Assembly (NCBI RefSeq): GCF_001927245.1
Contig: NZ_MJUX01000004.1
Span: 186,001-250,000, forward strand
Length of the DNA stretch: 64,000 nucleotides
Direction: 5' to 3'
DNA from: Acuticoccus yangtzensis
Lineage (GTDB): Bacteria; Pseudomonadota; Alphaproteobacteria; Rhizobiales; Amorphaceae
Part shown: positions 26,543 to 35,496 of the stretch, piece after piece
Layout of the letters: each line of letters starts with the position of its first letter
Numbering within the stretch: the first letter of the stretch is position 1
Position numbers and translations under genes: made by a program
The notes under the pieces: generated by a model
The model's input: the letters and a program-made list of their open reading frames with translations, nothing else
The model's database searches: none
What the model was told of the DNA's origin: nothing

Positions 26543-28037
26543 CTGCACCCGCCAGAGGCAGAGTGATCCGCACCGCAAGGCCCGGCGCCGCATCCTGCAG
26601 CGCCAACTGGCCGCCGTGGTGGCCGACGATCGCCTTCACCATCGACAGGCCGAGCCCTGCGCCGGGCTTGGAACGCGCGGCATCCATCCGCACGAATCGG
26701 TCGGTCAGGCGCGCGCGGTCGCGGTCGCCGACGCCCTGGCCGTGGTCGCGCACGGTCAACACCGCCCAGTCGCCCTCGCGCGCCAGGGTCAGGTCGACGA
26801 CGTTGGTCGGGCTGGTGCCGTATTTCATAGCATTGTCGAGCAAGTTCGCGATCATCGTGCGCAGCAGTGTGGGCTCTCCGGGGATACGAAGTCCAGGTGC
26901 AAATTTTGTCACCAGGGACATGCCCGCATCTTCGGCAGCAGGTTCGTAGAACTCCGCCATGTCCGCCACCACCGCCGACAGGTCCGTCGGCTCCAGCGCC
27001 ACCGCCGTGGTGTGGCTCTCCACCCGCGCGATGGTCAACAGCGCGTCGAAGGTGCGGATGAGCTGGTCGCACTCCTCCACCGTGGCCGCCAGCATCGCCT
27101 CGCGCTCCTCGCCTTCGGGAGCGGAGCGCATCATCTCGTCCAGCCGGTTGCGCACCCGCGTCAGCGGCGTCTTCAGGTCGTGGGCGATGTTCTGCGACAC
27201 CTCCTGCAGCCCAGCGTGCAGACGCTCGATCTCGTCCAGCATGGTGTTGACGCCGGCAGCGAGGCGGTCGAACTCGTCGCCCGACCCGTCCGTCGGCAGG
27301 CGGCGCGACAGGTCACCCGCGACGATCTGGCGGGTGGAGCCGGCGATGGCGTCCACCTTGCGCAGCACCACGCGGGAGATGAACGCCCAGGAGAGCAGCG
27401 CCAGAACCGCCACCACCACCATCGCGCCGCGGATCGCGCGCGAGATGATGCCCGAAAACTCGATGCGGTCCTCCACATCCCGGCCGACGAGAAGGCGGTA
27501 GTTGCCGCCCAGAACCGAAAGGCGGGCGAGCGCGCGGTGGGTGCGCCCCTCCGCCCCCTCGGACGGGACGAGGCGGGTATAGAGCACCGGAAACGCCGCG
27601 CCAGGCGTCGCCTTGGAGGGGTCGTAAAGCAGCTCGGCGACGTTGCCGGCGATCGGATTGCCGCTGAAATCGGTGATCAGGTAGAGATTGGCGTCCGGCC
27701 GCATGGAGCGCTGCTCGACGATGCGCATCAGCCGGAACAGTCCGGCGCGGCGGTACTCGTTGTCGAGTTCCACCGTCTCGCCTTCGATCGCCGATTCGAG
27801 CTGGCGGTCGATGATGTCCTTGGTGGTGTTCGAGATGTAGGCGATGAGGCCGAGCGCCAGCCCGCCGAAGACGAGAAGATAGACGATCGTCAGCTTGAAG
27901 GCGGTCGTGCGCACCAGCCGCGCGCGGCGCAGGCTCTTGGCGCGTCTGCCGTCGCTGCTGGGGGAGGTGTCGCCGCCCCGTGCCGCCCGGTCGGCGCGGC
28001 GGGGCGCAGTCGCCTCCGGGGCCGTCGTCTCGCTCAC
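26532..28037 (-). CDS. Two-component sensor histidine kinase
   Basis: A 501-aa inner-membrane kinase with the classical EnvZ-like order: TM1 at about 45-68, a periplasmic domain at about 69-200, TM2 at about 202-224, HAMP at about 222-275, HisKA with His286 in NIAHDLKTPLTRVRNRL, then HATPase with NLLDNAMKYG, VRDHGQGVG and GAGLGLSMV. The GTG start at 28037 has GGAG 6 bases upstream. It follows the response regulator gene by 42 bp and overlaps glnE by 11 bp, so the three genes are one transcription unit. The signal is unknown; the adjacent degP suggests envelope stress, but this is only context. Confidence 0.9.
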   Translation of the reverse strand: MSETTAPEATAPRRADRAARGGDTSPSSDGRRAKSLRRARLVRTTAFKLTIVYLLVFGGLALGLIAYISNTTKDIIDRQLESAIEGETVELDNEYRRAGLFRLMRIVEQRSMRPDANLYLITDFSGNPIAGNVAELLYDPSKATPGAAFPVLYTRLVPSEGAEGRTHRALARLSVLGGNYRLLVGRDVEDRIEFSGIISRAIRGAMVVVAVLALLSWAFISRVVLRKVDAIAGSTRQIVAGDLSRRLPTDGSGDEFDRLAAGVNTMLDEIERLHAGLQEVSQNIAHDLKTPLTRVRNRLDEMMRSAPEGEEREAMLAATVEECDQLIRTFDALLTIARVESHTTAVALEPTDLSAVVADMAEFYEPAAEDAGMSLVTKFAPGLRIPGEPTLLRTMIANLLDNAMKYGTSPTNVVDLTLAREGDWAVLTVRDHGQGVGDRDRARLTDRFVRMDAARSKPGAGLGLSMVKAIVGHHGGQLALQDAAPGLAVRITLPLAGADAR

Positions 28038-28079
28038 TCGTCTCTCCCTCGGCGGCCGGATGGGTGGCGCGGCCGCCCG

Positions 28080-28760
28080 CTAATCCGCGTCGGCGCGGAT
28101 CACATAGCCCGCCCCGCGCACCGTGTGCACCAACGGACGGTCGAACGCCTTGTCGATCTTGCCGCGCAGGCGGGAAATGTGAACGTCGATCACGTTGGTC
28201 TGCGGGTCGAAATGATAGTCCCACACGTTCTCGAGCAGCATCGTGCGCGTCACCACCTGCCCGGCGTGGCGCATGAGATATTCCAGCAGGCGAAATTCGC
28301 GCGGCTGCAGGATGATCGACTTGCCGGCCCGCTGCACGGTGTGGGACAGCCGGTCCAACTCCAGATCGCCGACCTTGTAGACCGCCTCGAAATCGGCCGT
28401 CTGCTTGCGCCGCCCCAACGCCTCGATGCGCGCCAGAAGCTCGGTGAAGGCGTAGGGCTTGGTGAGATAGTCGTCGCCACCGGCGCGCAGGCCCTTCACC
28501 CGGTCGTCCACCTGGGCGAGCGCGGAGAGGACCAGGATCGGCACCTGCTTGTCGGTCTCGCGCAGCTTTTCGATGAGCGACAGGCCGTCCCGCTTGGGCA
28601 GCATGCGGTCGACGATGAGAACGTCGTAGTCCGCATCCAGCGCCATTTCGAGGCCGTCTTCGCCGTCCGCGGCGGTGTCGCAGGAATGACCTGCCTCGCC
28701 CAGACCGCGGGCCAGATAACGCGCCGCCTCCTGGTCGTCCTCAACGATCAGCACCTTCAT
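28080..28760 (-). CDS. OmpR/PhoB-family response regulator
   Basis: A 226-aa DNA-binding regulator. The receiver domain MKVLIVEDDQEAARYLARGL has the phospho-acceptor Asp51 (DVLIVDRMLP) and the KPYA lysine near residue 100. A winged-helix output domain follows (LQPREFRLLEYLMRHAGQVVTR...IDVHISRLRGKID, VHTVRGAGYVI). The start MKVLIVEDD at 28760 fits the beginning of the receiver fold; in-frame ATGs at 28775 and 28823 exist but lack good spacing. It is partnered with the kinase immediately downstream. Confidence 0.9.
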   Translation of the reverse strand: MKVLIVEDDQEAARYLARGLGEAGHSCDTAADGEDGLEMALDADYDVLIVDRMLPKRDGLSLIEKLRETDKQVPILVLSALAQVDDRVKGLRAGGDDYLTKPYAFTELLARIEALGRRKQTADFEAVYKVGDLELDRLSHTVQRAGKSIILQPREFRLLEYLMRHAGQVVTRTMLLENVWDYHFDPQTNVIDVHISRLRGKIDKAFDRPLVHTVRGAGYVIRADAD

Positions 28761-29004
28761 GGCAACGTCCAACATCCCTCTTGGCTCAACCCATTGCTGG
28801 GCCCGGCTCATCCGCATCATCACACGGGCTCTTGCGGCCCGCTCCTCGGTCTACATCGTCCGCCCGTCGCCGGCCGGCAATCGCCGCACCGCGGTTCCGG
28901 CCGAACCTTACGTCGCAGCGGACATGGAAACGGCCCCGGCCGGGCTCGCGGAACGCAATACTGAGGCCGCGAGGCCAGCCGGGACCGGTAAGTGTGCCAG
29001 GGAA

Positions 29005-29026
29005 GACGCCGGAACGGGCCGGCGTC
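29005..29026 (-). terminator. Candidate terminator downstream of degP
   Basis: GACGCCGG (29005-29012) and CCGGCGTC (29019-29026) form an 8-bp stem with a 6-base loop just past the degP stop. On the minus strand it is followed by TTCCC, so the tail is weak. Confidence 0.45.
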
Positions 29027-29041
29027 CCCCATGTGCGGGTG

Positions 29042-30595
29042 TCAGCCGCGGTCGGCCTCGGCCTCCTCGACCGGCACTGCGACGTAGCGCGCGTTCTCGC
29101 CGGACTGGATGCGCAGGAAGACGTTGCTGCGGCCTTCCTCACGGGCGATCGCCATGCCCTCCTCGAAATCGGAGCGGCTCGCGACATCCTCGCCGCTCGC
29201 CTGCATGATGATGTCACCGGAGCGAATGCCCGCCTCGGCCGCCGCGCTGTCCGGGTCGACGCTGATGACGGCGAGGCCGTCCGTGTCGAGGCCGGTCTGG
29301 CGGGCCGGAACCAGAGTCATGCCCAGAACCTGCGCGGTCTCCTGCGCCTCCTGGTTACGGTCGGGGCGGCGGTCGCTGTCGCGGCTCGCGGTCTGCGTCT
29401 CCGCCAGCGTACCGAGAGTCACCTCGACCTGCTGCTCCTTGCCGTCGCGCCACACGGTGATCGCCACCTTCGAGCCCGGCTGCTTGGCCGAGATGGTGCG
29501 GGCGAGGTCACGCGGGCTCTCCACCTGCTCACCGTCGACGGCCACGATCGCGTCGCCCGGCTCGATGCCGGCGTCGGCGGCGGGGCTGCCGTCCTGCGGT
29601 TCGGTCACCAGAGCGCCGGTGACGTTGTTGCGGCCGATCGATTCGGCGAGCTGCGGGGTGATCGACTGGATCTGCACGCCGAGCCAGCCGCGCGTCACAG
29701 AACCGTCGTCCTTCAGGTCGGCGATGACGTCCTCGGCGATGGAGGCCGGGATCGCGAAGCCGATGCCGACCGAGCCGCCGGACGGCGAGTAGATGGCGGT
29801 GTTCACGCCGACCACGTTGCCGTTGAGGTTGAAGGTCGGGCCGCCGGAGTTGCCGCGGTTGATCGGCGCGTCGATCTGCAGGAAGTCGTCGTAGGGGCCC
29901 GCGCCGATCTCACGGCCGCGCGCCGAGACGATGCCCGCCGTCACCGTGCCGCCGAGGCCGAACGGGTTGCCGACCGCCATCACCCAATCGCCCACGCGGG
30001 TTTCCTGGCTCGCGAAGGTCACGAAGGGGAAGTCGTGGTCGCCCTCGATCTTGACGAGCGCGAGGTCGGTCTTCTCGTCGACGCCGACGACGGTCGCCTC
30101 GTGGGTCTCACCATCGGAGAGGATGACGGTGACTTCCTCGGCATCGTCGACCACGTGGCCGTTGGTCACGACATAGCCGTCGCCGGAGATGATGAAGCCC
30201 GAACCCTGGCCCATCGAGAACTGGCGGCCGCGATTGCCGCGCTCACGGTTGCCGAACGGGTTGCGGTCGCCCCCTTCGTCGCGGCGGCCGAAGCGCTCGG
30301 AAAATTCTTCAAAGAAGTCGAAGGGCGAGCCTTCGCGGAAGTTGGAGAGGCGCGGGGCGACACGGCTCTTCACCTGGATCGACACGACGGCGGGGCTCAC
30401 CTTGTCGACGACGTCGGCAAAGCTCGGCGTGTTCTGTTGGACGGTGCCCGGAACCTGGGCGGAAAGGTTCTGCGCGTGGGCCGGCGTGGAGCCGACACCG
30501 TCCACCACCGCGGCACCGGCAGCACCCATCAGGAAGGTCCCGGCCATCAGCGCGGCGACGCGGCGCTTACCGGCGTTGGCGATGTTCAATCCCAT
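29042..30595 (-). CDS. degP: Periplasmic serine protease/chaperone DegP (Do family)
   Basis: DegP degrades and refolds misfolded envelope proteins. The 517-aa precursor has a signal peptide (cleavage near A41/Q42, after AHA). The trypsin-like domain has the triad His147 (TNGHVV), Asp177 (TDLALVKI) and Ser250 (RGNSGGP). A glycine/arginine-rich Q-linker-like insert (about 104-124) is followed by two PDZ domains (about 300-385 and 420-510). AGGAG lies 7 bases before the ATG. It precedes the response regulator on the same strand after a 281-bp gap containing a hairpin, so it is probably a separate unit. Confidence 0.94.
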   Translation of the reverse strand: MGLNIANAGKRRVAALMAGTFLMGAAGAAVVDGVGSTPAHAQNLSAQVPGTVQQNTPSFADVVDKVSPAVVSIQVKSRVAPRLSNFREGSPFDFFEEFSERFGRRDEGGDRNPFGNRERGNRGRQFSMGQGSGFIISGDGYVVTNGHVVDDAEEVTVILSDGETHEATVVGVDEKTDLALVKIEGDHDFPFVTFASQETRVGDWVMAVGNPFGLGGTVTAGIVSARGREIGAGPYDDFLQIDAPINRGNSGGPTFNLNGNVVGVNTAIYSPSGGSVGIGFAIPASIAEDVIADLKDDGSVTRGWLGVQIQSITPQLAESIGRNNVTGALVTEPQDGSPAADAGIEPGDAIVAVDGEQVESPRDLARTISAKQPGSKVAITVWRDGKEQQVEVTLGTLAETQTASRDSDRRPDRNQEAQETAQVLGMTLVPARQTGLDTDGLAVISVDPDSAAAEAGIRSGDIIMQASGEDVASRSDFEEGMAIAREEGRSNVFLRIQSGENARYVAVPVEEAEADRG

Positions 30596-30739
30596 TCAAA
30601 TCTCCTGTCGGATGGGGATCCTCGTCTTCGCCTATGAAGGTAGGAGAGGTGAGATTACGCGGCACTGTCCGCGGTGTGACAATTTGGTAAGCTCACAGCC
30701 TGTCCCCACCCTCGGGACAGAGCCTCGGTCCGCGCCGGC

Positions 30740-31972
30740 TCAGCCGCCCGCCGCCGCTTGGGTGGTGACGATGGCCGCCCCCCTGTGAAGCGTCAGGTGA
30801 ACCGGGCAGCGGTCGGCAATCTCCATGAGGCGCGGGCGATGCTGCGCGGGGGTTCCCGGACCGAAGGTGATGATGCGCCGGAAGCGGTCCACCTTGCCGC
30901 CCGGCCCCGGCTCCAGACCGACGCATTCGGCGCAGTCCGCCGCGTGCACCTTGTCGTGGTGGACATCGACGGTCGCGTCCACCACCCAGCCCTTGCGCGC
31001 GGCGTACATGCGCATCGTCATCAAGGTGCAGGCGGCGAGGGCCGAGGCGAGATAATCGTAAGGGGTCGGACCGCTGGCCTCGCCGCCGACGGACACCGGC
31101 TCGTCGGCCATCAGCGTGATGCCCCCGGCGGCGATCGCCGTGCGGAAGGCGCCGCCGGCATCGCTGGCGCGCACGCCGTCCTGCGGCGCGACCTCGGCTG
31201 TGTCCGGAGTGGCGGCGGCGCCGAGTGCGAATCGGCCCGCCCAGGCGGCGATCACGTCGGCGGCATAGGCGGCGTCGTCCGGCGCGCTGAGTAGATGGTC
31301 CGCATCGCCCAGTGAAACGAAGCTCTTCGGGTGCTTGGCGGCCACGAAGAGGCGCGTGGCGTTGTCGATCCCCACCTGCCCGTCGCGCGGGGCATGCATC
31401 ACGAGGAGCGCCGCCTTCAGCATCCGCGCCGCATCGGTGACTTTGTGTCCGCGAAGGTCGTCCAGAAAGCTGGAGCGGATGGTGAAGTGCCGGCCGCCCA
31501 GGGTCACCTCGGCCTCGCCGTCCTCTTCGATCCGGGCGAGATCGGCGCCGAATGTGTGCATCACGTGATCCGCATCGGACGGGGCGGCGATTGTGGCGAC
31601 CGCCTTCACCTCGGGGATGCGCGCGGCAGCCACCAGCACCGCAGCGCCGCCCAGCGAGTGACCGATGAGAAGCGTCGGCGCGCCGATGCCGCCACGCATC
31701 GCATCGGCCATGGCCACGAGGTCGGCGACGTTGGAGGAAAAGTCGGTGGAGGCGAAATCGCCTTCCGAGCTGCCGAGGCCGGTGAAGTCGAACCGCACCG
31801 CGGCGATCCCCTTCTCGGCGAGGCGCCGGGTGATGGTGCGCGCGGCGCGCACGTTCTTGCCGCAGGTGAAGCAGTGGGCGAAGAGCGCGACGCCGCGCAC
31901 CGGCCCCGCGGGCAGATCGACCGCCGCCGACAGCGTGGCGCCGTGGCTGCCCGTCACTTTCATTTCGCCCAT
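30740..31972 (-). CDS. Alpha/beta hydrolase-OsmC fusion protein
   Basis: A 410-aa two-domain protein. Residues about 1-255 form an alpha/beta hydrolase with the nucleophile elbow GHSLGG and a late catalytic-type His near LGDADHLLS. Residues about 275-405 form an OsmC/Ohr-like peroxidase domain with the two redox cysteines in ALAACTLMTMRMYA and ADRCPVHLTL. This fusion is a known architecture. OsmC domains reduce organic hydroperoxides; the substrate of the hydrolase half is unknown. The start at 31972 is chosen because GAGG lies about 9 bases upstream; ATGs at 31963 and 31993 are alternatives. It lies between degP and the ccm genes. Confidence 0.85.
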   Translation of the reverse strand: MGEMKVTGSHGATLSAAVDLPAGPVRGVALFAHCFTCGKNVRAARTITRRLAEKGIAAVRFDFTGLGSSEGDFASTDFSSNVADLVAMADAMRGGIGAPTLLIGHSLGGAAVLVAAARIPEVKAVATIAAPSDADHVMHTFGADLARIEEDGEAEVTLGGRHFTIRSSFLDDLRGHKVTDAARMLKAALLVMHAPRDGQVGIDNATRLFVAAKHPKSFVSLGDADHLLSAPDDAAYAADVIAAWAGRFALGAAATPDTAEVAPQDGVRASDAGGAFRTAIAAGGITLMADEPVSVGGEASGPTPYDYLASALAACTLMTMRMYAARKGWVVDATVDVHHDKVHAADCAECVGLEPGPGGKVDRFRRIITFGPGTPAQHRPRLMEIADRCPVHLTLHRGAAIVTTQAAAGG

Positions 31973-32083
31973 GGCAACCGCCTCTTCGTCCATCGCAACC
32001 GCTTCCGCCCGACGGCGAGCGATCCGCCGCGCGTTCCCTCACCCCGCCCGCGTCCGCATGTTCGCGGCTCGAGGCGGATCACT

Positions 32084-32617
32084 TCAGGCCGGATCGCTCG
32101 GCGGCGGCCCTTCCCTGGCGGCGCGCCGGGCGGCCAGCACGTCGGCCAGCGCAGCCTCCTCCTCGGCGGTGAGGCCCCGCTCGCCCACGGCAAGCTCCGG
32201 CCGGCGGCGCAGATAGACCGTCGCGGCGATGAGGCCGAGAACGAGAAGCAGCGCCGGCATCGCCCAAAGCGCCACGGTCGCGGCGTTGAAGGGCGGGCGC
32301 AGCAGCACGAAGTCGCCGTAGCGGTCGGTGAGGAAGGCGAGAACCTCCTCGTCGCTGTCGCCGGCCGTGATCCGCTCACGCACCAGAAGGCGCAGGTCGC
32401 GGGCGATGTCGGCATCCGAATCGTCGATCGTCTGGTTCTGGCAGACGACGCAGCGCAGCTCTTTCGACAATTCGCGCGCCCGCGCCTCCTGCGCCGGGTC
32501 GGCGAGCTGCTCGTCCGGGTTCACCGCCAGCGCCGGGCCCGCGAACGCCAGCAGCAGCACGAAAAGGGCGGCGATGCGCGCCCTCATGCCCCGGCCCATC
32601 ATGCCGCCGCCCGTCAT
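32084..32617 (-). CDS. ccmH: Cytochrome c maturation protein CcmH (CycL)
   Basis: CcmH is a membrane-anchored thiol-disulfide protein that keeps apocytochrome c reduced for haem ligation. The 177-aa protein has a signal peptide ending at GPALA-V, the redox motif LRCVVCQ with Cys56 and Cys59, and one C-terminal membrane segment ([27 protein letters not shown]). Its ATG overlaps the ccmF stop as ATGA, so the two are coupled. It is the short CcmH form; the TPR part found in E. coli CcmH is here the separate ccmI. Confidence 0.95.
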   Translation of the reverse strand: MTGGGMMGRGMRARIAALFVLLLAFAGPALAVNPDEQLADPAQEARARELSKELRCVVCQNQTIDDSDADIARDLRLLVRERITAGDSDEEVLAFLTDRYGDFVLLRPPFNAATVALWAMPALLLVLGLIAATVYLRRRPELAVGERGLTAEEEAALADVLAARRAAREGPPPSDPA

Positions 32618-34599
32618 GCGCCCGCTCCCGCGGCGCCCTGCGGCACACGCCGCCGCGCCGGAGCGGGAAGGCCGATCCGCAACTTGCGGTCGGCCAGCGA
32701 GAGCACGCCCCCCAAGGCCGCGATCAACGCGCCGATCCAGATGAAGAGCACGAAGGGTTTGTAGAACAGGCGCACCACGACCTTGCCGTCCGCCACTTCG
32801 CCCAGCGTCACATAAAGCTGCGTCGGCCCCATGGTTTTAATCGCCGCTTCGGTGGTGGGCATGTTGCGCGCCGGATAATGCCGTTTGGCCGGCCGCAGGG
32901 TGTCGACCACCCGGCCGCCCCGCCGCACGTCGAACACGGCCACGGTGTCGGTATAGTTCGGTCCCTCCACCCGCTCGGCCCGCGCCAGGGTCAGCTCGTA
33001 CCCGGCGAGGGACGCGGTGTCCCCCGGCCCCATGTCGCGGATCACCTCGGTCTGGAACGCGGACAGGGCGGCGATGCCGATCACCGTGACGCCGACGCCG
33101 AGGTGGCCGAACGCCGTGCCCCACATCGCCCGCGGCAAACGCGGCAGGCGGGCAAGCCGCGCCCCCGCCGCACCGCGCCCGGTGCGCAGCCACAGCTCCG
33201 CCACGCTGCCGACGACGAGATAAAGGCCGATGCCGATGCCGAACGCCGCCGTGAGCGCCGTCTCCTCGCCCGCGAGCCAGGCCGACGCCGCCGCACCGAA
33301 CATCGCCACCACGATGGCCGGCAGCAGGCGCACCGCGGCGGCCGCCGCGTCGCCGCGCTTCCAGGCGAGCAGCGGCCCCGCGGGAAGCGCCAGGAAGAGC
33401 GGCACCATCAGCGGGATGAAGGTCATGTTGAAGTAGGGCGGGCCGACGGAGATCTTGCCGCCCGTCACCGTCTCCAGCACCAGCGGGTAGAGCGTGCCGA
33501 CGAGGACGGTGGCGCAGGCCGTCGTCAGGAAGACGTTGTTGAAGACGAGCGCCCCTTCACGGCTCATCGGCGCGAAGGCGCCGCCGGCCTTCAGCGTCCC
33601 CGCCCGCAGCGCGAAGAGGAGGAAGGCCCCGCCGATGAAGGCGGCGAGGATCATCAGGATGAAGAGCCCCCGCGTGGGGTCCGAGGCGAAGGCGTGCACC
33701 GACGTGAGAACGCCCGAGCGCACCAGGAATGTGCCGAGCAGCGACAGCGAGAAGGCGACGATGGCGAGAAGGATCGTCCACACCTTGAGCGCGTCGCGTT
33801 TTTCCATCACGGCTGCGGAATGAAGCAGCGCCGTGCCCGCCAGCCAGGGCATGAAGGAGGCGTTCTCGACCGGGTCCCAGAACCACCAGCCGCCCCAGCC
33901 GAGCTCATAATAGGCCCAGTAGGAGCCCATCGCGATGCCGAGCGTGAGGAAGATCCACGAGCCGAGGATCCACGGCCGCACCCAGCGCGCCCACGCCGCG
34001 TCGAGCCGCCCCTCGATCAAGGCGGCGATGGCGAAGGCGAAGACGATCGAGAAGCCGACATAGCCGACGTAAAGCAGCGGCGGGTGGATCGCGAGGCCGA
34101 TGTCCTGCAGCAGCGGATTGAGGTCCTGCCCCTCGAACGGCGCCGGAAAAAGCCGCTCGAACGGGTTGGAGGTGGCGAGGATGAAGGCGAGGAAGGCGGT
34201 CGACACCCACCCCTGCACCGAGACCACCGTGGCGCGCAGGCTGAGCGGCATGTTGCGGCCGAGCACGGCGGCGAGGAAGCCGAAGGTGGCGAGCACCAGC
34301 ACCCAGAGGAGCATCGACCCCTCGTGGTTCCCCCACACGCCGGAGATCTTGTAGACCATCGGCTTGGCGGAATGGGAATTCTCGAACACGTTGAGGACCG
34401 AGAAGTCGGAGCGGATATAGGCCACCGTCAACGCCGCGAAGGCGAAGGCGACGAGGGCGAACACGGCGCCTGCGGAGGGTGCCGCCGTCGCCATCAGCCG
34501 CGTGTCGCCCCGCTGCGCGCCGACGATCGGCAGAACCGACTGCACGAGCGCCATGGCGAGCGCCAGCACAAGGGCGAAGTGTCCGACTTCATTCAGCAT
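32614..34599 (-). CDS. ccmF: Haem lyase subunit CcmF (CycK)
   Basis: CcmF transfers haem from CcmE to apocytochrome c at the periplasmic face of the inner membrane. The 661-aa polytopic protein has the tryptophan-rich haem-handling motif WGGWWFWDP (residues 235-243), the following [19 protein letters not shown], and many membrane helices. The start at 34599 ([15 protein letters not shown]) has GAGG upstream and the typical CcmF beginning; an in-frame ATG at 34704 adds an unlikely basic leader. It is separated from ccmE by an unusually long 232-bp spacer. Confidence 0.95.
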   Translation of the reverse strand: MLNEVGHFALVLALAMALVQSVLPIVGAQRGDTRLMATAAPSAGAVFALVAFAFAALTVAYIRSDFSVLNVFENSHSAKPMVYKISGVWGNHEGSMLLWVLVLATFGFLAAVLGRNMPLSLRATVVSVQGWVSTAFLAFILATSNPFERLFPAPFEGQDLNPLLQDIGLAIHPPLLYVGYVGFSIVFAFAIAALIEGRLDAAWARWVRPWILGSWIFLTLGIAMGSYWAYYELGWGGWWFWDPVENASFMPWLAGTALLHSAAVMEKRDALKVWTILLAIVAFSLSLLGTFLVRSGVLTSVHAFASDPTRGLFILMILAAFIGGAFLLFALRAGTLKAGGAFAPMSREGALVFNNVFLTTACATVLVGTLYPLVLETVTGGKISVGPPYFNMTFIPLMVPLFLALPAGPLLAWKRGDAAAAAVRLLPAIVVAMFGAAASAWLAGEETALTAAFGIGIGLYLVVGSVAELWLRTGRGAAGARLARLPRLPRAMWGTAFGHLGVGVTVIGIAALSAFQTEVIRDMGPGDTASLAGYELTLARAERVEGPNYTDTVAVFDVRRGGRVVDTLRPAKRHYPARNMPTTEAAIKTMGPTQLYVTLGEVADGKVVVRLFYKPFVLFIWIGALIAALGGVLSLADRKLRIGLPAPARRRVPQGAAGAGA

Positions 34600-34831
34600 C
34601 GCGCGTCCTCTTCGTGCCGTCGTCTCCGTCGCATGGGGCCGGCCTTGCCACAAGCGCCGGGCCGGCAGCGACAAGGTGGGCGCCGCGACGGATCTGCGGT
34701 GCACCTCGCGGTTCGATCCAAGCGGTTCGAACCCTAAGGGCTTTCGTCTGATGGATCAGCTCATCCAAACGTCTGATCGGCTCACTCGTGCGCCCGGATG
34801 TCGGCAGAGGGTCTTCGATGTTCGGTCCGAT
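34600..34831 (-). other. Repeat-bearing spacer between ccmE and ccmF
   Basis: Two copies of GCGGTTCGA (34708-34716, 34722-34730), a perfect 10-bp palindrome GGTTCGAACC (34724-34733), and two copies of CGTCTGAT (34745-34752, 34770-34777) lie in this gap. I see no gene. It may hold a promoter or operator for ccmF-ccmH. Confidence 0.5.
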
Positions 34832-35356
34832 TCACTGGGTTGCGGCCGAGCTCGTAACGGGGGCGGTGGCGCCCGGCGTCGTCGCGCGGCCTTCCATGCC
34901 GGTGCGCGCGCCCTCGCCTTCCTTCCAGCGCCCTTGCGCCTTGAGGGAATCGACGACCTCTTTGGGCATATAGTTCTCGTCATGGCGGGCAAGCACCGTG
35001 TCGGCCATCAGCGTGCCGGACGGGTCCATGACGCCTTCGGTGACGACGCCTTGCCCTTCGCGGAACAGGTCCGGCAGGATGCCCGTGTACCGGACGGGCA
35101 CGCGGTTGACGGTGTCGGTGACCGCGAAGGCGACGTCGCCGTCGGCACCGCGGACGAGTGACCCGTCCTCGACGAGGCCGCCGAGGCGGACGCGCACGCC
35201 CGCGGGGTGGACCTCGTCCTTCAGCTCGGTCGGCGTGGCGGCATAGGTGATCCTGTCGCCGAGGCCGACGAGGACCAAGGCTGCCGCCCCGGCGATGGCG
35301 AGGCCCGCCACGGCGATGAGGGCGAGGCGGCGTGCCTTGCGGCCGCGCCGGGTCAC
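34832..35356 (-). CDS. ccmE: Haem chaperone CcmE (CycJ)
   Basis: CcmE binds haem covalently in the periplasm and hands it to CcmF. The 174-aa protein has an N-terminal membrane anchor (LALIAVAGLAIAGAAALVLVGL), an OB-fold beta-barrel, and the haem-binding histidine His125 with Tyr129 in VLARHDENYMPKEV. The start is a GTG at 35356 with GGAGG about 6 bases upstream. The C-terminal 35 residues are a flexible Ala/Thr-rich tail. Confidence 0.95.
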   Translation of the reverse strand: MTRRGRKARRLALIAVAGLAIAGAAALVLVGLGDRITYAATPTELKDEVHPAGVRVRLGGLVEDGSLVRGADGDVAFAVTDTVNRVPVRYTGILPDLFREGQGVVTEGVMDPSGTLMADTVLARHDENYMPKEVVDSLKAQGRWKEGEGARTGMEGRATTPGATAPVTSSAATQ

Positions 35357-35496
35357 CGCGCGCCTCCAGCGGTAGGACCGCCCGTCGCCGGGCGCTTCGT
35401 CATCCCATTCGCGTCACGCGACCCTTGCGCCTGCACGTGCGTAGTCTCCCCCGGTTGTTGCGGCCGTCGCGGTCCTTGCCGCAGCATCGTCGCCAC

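Noticed and set aside
28781-30637. 618-codon frame antisense to degP
   Set aside because: degP has its full catalytic triad, PDZ domains and ribosome site on the other strand.
32878-34737. 619-codon frame antisense to ccmF
   Set aside because: Arg/His/Glu-rich antisense artefact; ccmF has the tryptophan-rich motif and membrane helices.
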